Assembly: GCF_024679245.1 (NCBI RefSeq)
Contig: NC_090178.1
Span: 48,082,925 to 48,146,924 of the forward strand
Source: Pseudorasbora parva
Taxonomy: Eukaryota; Chordata; Actinopteri; Cypriniformes; Gobionidae
Direction of reading: 5' to 3'
DNA length: 64,000 nucleotides
The notes under the pieces are model-generated. The model was not told the origin of the DNA and ran no database searches. It worked only from the letters and a program-made list of their open reading frames with translations. Of this stretch, positions 59,297 to 64,000 are shown piece by piece. Within the stretch, counting starts at the first letter, position 1. Every line of letters starts with the position of its first letter. The translations under genes and the position numbers were made by a program.

Positions 59297-60715
59297 TTGA
59301 AGGTAAGCAGTAAATTAGAAGTTTATTGAGGCAAAAGTCGTAGTTAATAGTGAATATGTGTTCCCCATACAAAATATTACAGTTAATTTAAATATTATTG
59401 TTCAATAACATTTTTATTTTATATTTTTTAAAAAAGGTATTGAGTCCGTCCATGATTGCGATAGTCGACTTCAGTGACAGCTTCATTATTACACCACTAC
59501 AGTAGATGACGGCAAAGATGGTCTTTATTAGTTCATTATTAGTTTATTAGGTTGTAAACAAGGAAGTTGCTTCAGTGCTGTATATCTTTTAAAAGGACAA
59601 AGACAAAGATATTGCTTTCATCAGCAGACATTCAAACAAATGTTTTAATCGAACTGAAGAATAAATGCTATATCAGATGCAGGTACGTAATAAACTCGTT
59701 TAGTCAACCTTTCTCTCATAATACAACCCTACTTAATACAATAATCTTCAATGAAGCGACTCAACGTCCCTTCGTTACTAGATCTAATTTACAGTCACAA
59801 TACAAATGTAATTCCATCAAGAATCAAGACACATGGTGGATGTGTGTAAGAAACAGGCGGAAATTTAAGCTGGTATTCACTCAAAATACATGCAAGAGAC
59901 AAAGACATCTGACATTTGTGATATCAATCTGGTGAACGTGTCTTGAGGCAGCAAGGAGTCAATCTTTGAATCAGATTTGGCAGAGGGGGAAGTTTGTTCC
60001 TCATGCAAAGCTTATTGCATCGTACCAGCATTCACATTCATCGAATGGAAAATAGCAGCTGGAAATTCTGTCAATCAAATGAACGAACATATGAATGAAT
60101 GATTGAAACCAAGGAGAGAGAATGTCAGAGAGCACAAAACAAAAGACAAAAGAAAAACAGAAGGAAGTTTTAAGAGTTTACTATTGAACACTTCAGCCTG
60201 TCTGCTGAGACACTCTAGCCCATTAAATAAAATAGAATATTGATTTTGCTATCTTGAAAAAAGCTGTGAGATTTTTCATCTGTGCCATTGCACAGTAAAT
60301 TAAACGCAGAAGAAAAGGACTAGTCATTAGGTGAACTGCCACTCAATAATTCAGCATTTACTCTCAGTGTAGAGAGAGATGGATGAATGAATGAACGAAC
60401 AAATAAATAAAGTAACACATTTTCCAAAAAGCTCTCTGTTAAAAGTGAATTCCTTTCACCCAGCCCTGCACTTCTCCTCTCATTATTATACCATATGAGC
60501 TACTATAACGGCCAGATACATACCAAAATAAAGACCATCCATAATATCTTAACTTCAAAATATTATATAAACTATACAATTACATTTCATTTTCAATGGA
60601 AAAAACCATGCATTTGTATTAAATAGCTATTAATTAATATTAATAGAATTATCACAATACATATTTATGATAACTTTGGAAAAGGGGGAAAAACGGACAT
60701 ATCAGTATATTAAAG
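59297..60715. other. unassigned
   Basis: 59303-59372 is a reversed fragment of the TTAGTTTAGGGTCC-type MITE. The rest shows no recognised element; the 122-codon frame at 59567-59935 has no family signature. Confidence 0.35.
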
Positions 60716-60865
60716 CAGCACTGGGTAACTTTTGCTCTCGGGGTCCCCCTACATTTGGGAAAAAATAATGTCCTCAACTACTGCGGTAAGCTCTGTCATC
60801 CTACATCAGGGGATGCCATCGTGCGTGCATTTGCTGACATGATAACCCTGATAGCCCTGAACTAG

Positions 60866-61009
60866 TGATGCGCAGGTCGTCTCATAACCTGCGGACCCCG
60901 TATGTCTATTTAATGGTCGCGGGTGTGGAGCAGGTTGAAAAAATATATACAGTGGTGCGGTGCGGGCCAAATAACTTCATAAAAGCGTCCCGCGGGTCGG
61001 TGCAGCACT
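60866..61009. mobile_element. TAGTGATGCGC-ended element, internally deleted
   Basis: Ends TAGTGATGCGC and GTGCAGCACTA with GC-rich CGGACCCCG and CGTCCCGCGGGTC inside. Lies within repeat Y copy 2. No clear target duplication. Confidence 0.5.
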
Positions 61010-61221
61010 AACAGTTCCCCTGAACACTGCAGGAGGAGTTCACATGCAGGTGTTCTTCTGGTGGCGCGTGGGAAATGTCTTCATCCCAGGTAACGTTACA
61101 GTCAGTGGCAGATGCTTCAGCATGTCATATGAATATAATTTCATGGGTTTTATTTTTTTCAAACGCCAAATAATCACGATGCTCACGTTAACAAGCCAGC
61201 GTCATTATAGTAGTCTATTGG

Positions 61222-61455
61222 TTACCGTTTTCCAGAATCTGTATGATACTTCAGTTCAATGTGTGAGTGGTAGCTCACCGTAACAAGCAGGACCGCATCG
61301 GTCGGGCACGCCTCCTTCAGCTCACGCCGACGAGCAAACACTGGTCACATGTTGATCCTCGTCCTGCCTTTAATCACATCACTTTTTCGTTTCCTCTTAT
61401 TGCTTTCCTCCAACAAAACCTTTTCTTTCTTATTTGTCTGTGCTGCTTCAGACAT
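61222..61455 (-). pseudogene. short basic ORF of repeat Y, copy 2, same internal stop
   Basis: ATG at 61455. Same basic N-terminus, same TGA after the TRINM segment, and the same downstream frame ending TAA at 61222-61224, with one codon fewer than the copy at 52007. Two copies sharing a stop means neither encodes the longer protein unless the stop is read through. Family not recognised. Confidence 0.5.
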
Positions 61456-61734
61456 TACTATATTATCCGACGAACAAAGTTGGGCTCGCACGTCCGAATG
61501 TAAGGAAGTGTGTGTGTTGGTGGAAGTGACGTATATGCCGTAAAGCAGTCGAATTTTGTAGTTCTTTTTGTTCTCGGGTTACTACCCGAAACCCGAAGTT
61601 TAAAAGTACGATTAAAAACGATACAGACCCCATCAGGCTATGGCAGACGTGTCATTCAACCTATTGTAAGTCGATGTATCATCACAAGAGTCTTGAAAAA
61701 TATATTATGAAGGTTGAAAAGTTACCTAGTGCTG

Positions 61735-62318
61735 ATTTAAATGTTGAACAAGAAATGTATTTCATTTCATTAATTTTTAGAAAACAAAAACTAAAAACAA
61801 ACAGTGGAAGCATATTTTATTTGCATATAACTAGTTTTTATTCTATATATCCCATTGAAATGGAATAATGATGAATGAGAACATGCCAAATACATTTTAA
61901 AATTATTGTTAATTAACGTGATTTCTTCCGAATATTGGCAAACAAATCATTAGAGCAAAAACATATATGAGCACTTTCTGATCCTTGACATAATTACACA
62001 ATCGACCAACTACCTAACTCATATAAACACAAGTGCAAATAGTAACCAACAATATTATGTGACATATCCTTGTCCATCATTTTGTTTTCATTTAATGAGA
62101 TTGAGATCTTTATTCACTGAGTAGGAAGGCCTCCTTAAAATAGCAGTTTATAAATCAATACGCTAGCTGTTAATCACGTCCCCAGAGATTTTAATGAGAA
62201 GCATAATTGTTGCACTGAAGGACAAAATGTGTGTCATGGCCAGATATTTTCTTCAACATGAAAACATGAAAAGAGAAACCAACCACTTCCAGGACTTTTA
62301 GGTATCATGACTTTCCAT
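61735..62318. other. unassigned
   Basis: No recognised element. 62100-62290 is non-repetitive in appearance. No coding. Confidence 0.35.
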
Positions 62319-63320
62319 TAGGGATGCTCATTTCGGTTCATTTTCCCGAACCGACAACCGATGCTCATTAATCGTTTATTAACCGTTAACTGGTAAGATT
62401 ATAATATTGAACTGGCATTACATTAAAATACAATTTCCAGCAGCAGCGCCGGTTTCTTCAGCTGCTAGAGTCATGGCCTTTTTACAACTGGTTCCTCCAT
62501 TCGTTTTCTCTGGCCAGGTATCTATCTGATTGCGAAATGACCAGGAGTAGGCCTAAATGCCTTCCGAGAGTCTTTCGAGACGTATTTAATTCCGATCACT
62601 CAAACCAATTCAGAAGGTGCATGAAAGCATTTCAAACTAAACCAGACAAATGTAAATGTATCTGGTTGTTTAAACTACATGTGTAAATTTTACGCCAAAA
62701 AATGGTTAAAAAATAAACGTATGTGAGAGCGTGTTATATTGTAGTCAGATAGATGGTGCTAGGCTAATGCAACACGCATCGCCGCAAATGAGTAAAGCAA
62801 GCCAACGCAAATAGCAAAAAGTCTTATATGCTCAAAAATACAATGATCTTCAATAACAATTAATAAATGATCTTACCAGTGCTTAGGTTGTTCTCTCTCA
62901 TATTGCGGTCTTTGAATTTGAAATGAGCTGGTGAATAAAATGCATCTTTAATCTTTTGCTTTCGTTGCTGTGAACTCCGTTAAATATAGCTATACCGGGA
63001 ATTGAAGATCTGATTTATATTCATTTTGCAGAAGTGTGAGGTAGATAAGACAAACTGCATGTTCTTTTTTTATTATTTAGTTTAGATTGTTTAGCTTTTT
63101 TCATTTGCGAGCAGGTTCAGCCTTCCTCAGCGCTTTTACGATGACGATTGTTTCAAAGCAGCTTCAGTCTTAAACAGGACAATATTGCAACAACATTTTA
63201 CTTGGCTAGTTTGATTTGGATAGTTTATAGAATTAAATATGACCTAATTAATACATCGGGAGGTCGAGATATTGCAGACGCTACGAGTCAGTTAATTTGA
63301 TCGCATTTCCTCTCACGCTG
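62319..63320. other. transposon end followed by unassigned sequence
   Basis: 62319 begins TAGGGATGCTCATTTCGGTT, like the terminus of a hAT family in fish; the matching end was not found. Nothing recognised afterwards up to the hairpin at 63321. Confidence 0.4.
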
Positions 63321-63496
63321 CGAGCCACGACCATACGAGCATCCACAATGTCCATGCGATTTCTCCGGAGATAAAAAAATTGTCTGCGAGTTCGTACGAC
63401 AGCAAAAATCGCATGTGTCGTACGAACTCGCAGACAATATTTTTCTCTCGGGAGAAATCGCGTGGACATTGTGGATGCTCGTATGGTCATGGCTCG
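63321..63496. repeat. near-perfect hairpin, 80-bp arms, 16-nt loop
   Basis: Arms 63321-63400 and 63417-63496 are reverse complements with five mismatches in 80 positions. The loop is 63401-63416. The tips read CGAGCCACGACC and GGTCATGGCTCG. No target duplication was identified. Confidence 0.92.
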
Positions 63497-63639
63497 AATC
63501 GTTGCAAATTGCACTTGCGACTATCTGCCGCGAATGCACTGCAAATGCTATAAAGAACGCAGAAGACGAGCAGAAATTAAATCTACAAAACACACATTTT
63601 TATCAAATTGTACGTCATTAATAGTGGTTTACTTCCGCG

Positions 63640-63857
63640 ATTTATTACGATTGCGTTCATATCAGCAGCGAACCGCACCAGAGTTTACATGAACTAAACC
63701 CCAGACCACCATTTTAAGTGGACTCGGGTACGGTTCGCAGGTGCACACCTGAGCTGTTCGGAACGCGTTCACATCATCCAAAGCAACCAAACTCTGACGT
63801 CAATCAAGCCCAGGTGCGCACCAAAAGTGCTAGTGTGAAAACAACCTCAGTCACTGG
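63640..63857. mobile_element. probable MITE remnant
   Basis: Contains GAACCGCACCAGAGTTT at the left and AACCAAACTCTGACGTC plus TGGTGCG-type motifs in mirrored order at the right, with GGTACGGTTCGCAGGTGC between. Ends not fixed. Confidence 0.45.
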
Positions 63858-64000
63858 GTGCGTTTACATGCACACCAGTAAGCTGATAACTAAAAAAAAA
63901 ATCAGCTTATTGAAATAACCAGTTTTCCCCATTTACAAGAAAACAAGTAAACTGGCTATGCAAGTAAACCACATTTACAAGACTTAATTAACTCTTTCCC
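63858..64000. mobile_element. MITE with GTTTACATG termini, copy 2 (cut by window edge)
   Basis: GTGCGTTTACATGCACACC, AGTAAGCTGATAAC and CCAGTTTTCCCC match the start of 6561-7239 closely. At 63989 TAACTCTTTCCC, the terminus of repeat X, begins and runs off the window, so this copy may itself be interrupted. Confidence 0.75.

Larger units (their letters stand above)
60716..61734 (-). mobile_element. repeat Y, copy 2 (complete, inverted)
   Basis: Ends CAGCACTGGGTAACTTTTG and GAAAAGTTACCTAGTGCTG are inverted repeats. 61200-61734 is nearly identical to the reverse complement of 51729-52265. The 5' half includes a nested piece at 60866-61009 (TAGTGATGCGCAGGTCG ... GTGCAGCACTA). The short ORF is at 61222-61455. 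Confidence 0.82.

Overview
The window looks like intergenic or intronic DNA from a teleost fish, most likely a cyprinid (carp/zebrafish group). The evidence is a 5S-rRNA-derived SINE, Angel-type palindromic MITEs, a DIRS-type retrotransposon with a fish-type gag, a decayed Tc1 transposon, an L2 LINE tail, and many hAT-type MITEs with 8-bp target duplications. AT content is high and microsatellites ((TA)n, (CA)n, (GA)n, (CTAA)n) are frequent. I found no intact host protein gene and no functional tRNA or rRNA gene. The longest open frames (over 600 codons) are artefacts of a 42-bp tandem repeat. Names of repeat families are from memory of family features, not from a database search.

Layout. 0-4.5 kb: a dispersed repeat, a 5S-derived SINE, and scraps of decayed coding-like sequence (840-944, 1790-2371, 3313-3380, 4197-4498) split by a 933-bp hAT element and an Angel-like MITE. 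4.7-14 kb: palindromic and TIR elements, including a BED-finger hAT MITE nested in a TA-rich element. 15-18 kb: a dead Tc1 element interrupted by two other elements. 18-22.5 kb: a tRNA-derived SINE, foldback elements and about 1.5 kb of apparently single-copy DNA. 22.6-26 kb: a second BED MITE carrying an Angel insertion, a large inverted pair of a TTAAAGG-ended element, and a 53-bp tandem array grown out of one end of that pair. 27.9-30.2 kb: a 2.3-kb minisatellite of 42-bp units. 32.2-41.8 kb: a four-level nest, with a gag-only DIRS element at the centre. 43.7-44.5 kb: the third BED MITE. 46-57 kb: microsatellite, foldback MITEs, a stretch rich in homeodomain-type motifs, one copy of a repeat with a short basic ORF, and LTR-type elements. 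57.6-64 kb: an L2 LINE tail split by a hAT element, the second inverted copy of the short-ORF repeat, an 80-bp-stem hairpin, and MITEs running off the right edge.

There is no gene system working together here; the value is in the fossil record. Several insertions can be ordered in time from empty sites and target duplications. The DIRS copy keeps the full set of DIRS end structures (inverted terminal repeats, internal complementary region, AAC/GTT junctions and promoter) but has lost all pol coding. The 53-bp array and the 80-bp-stem hairpin are the other signals that ordinary repeat annotation would not explain well.
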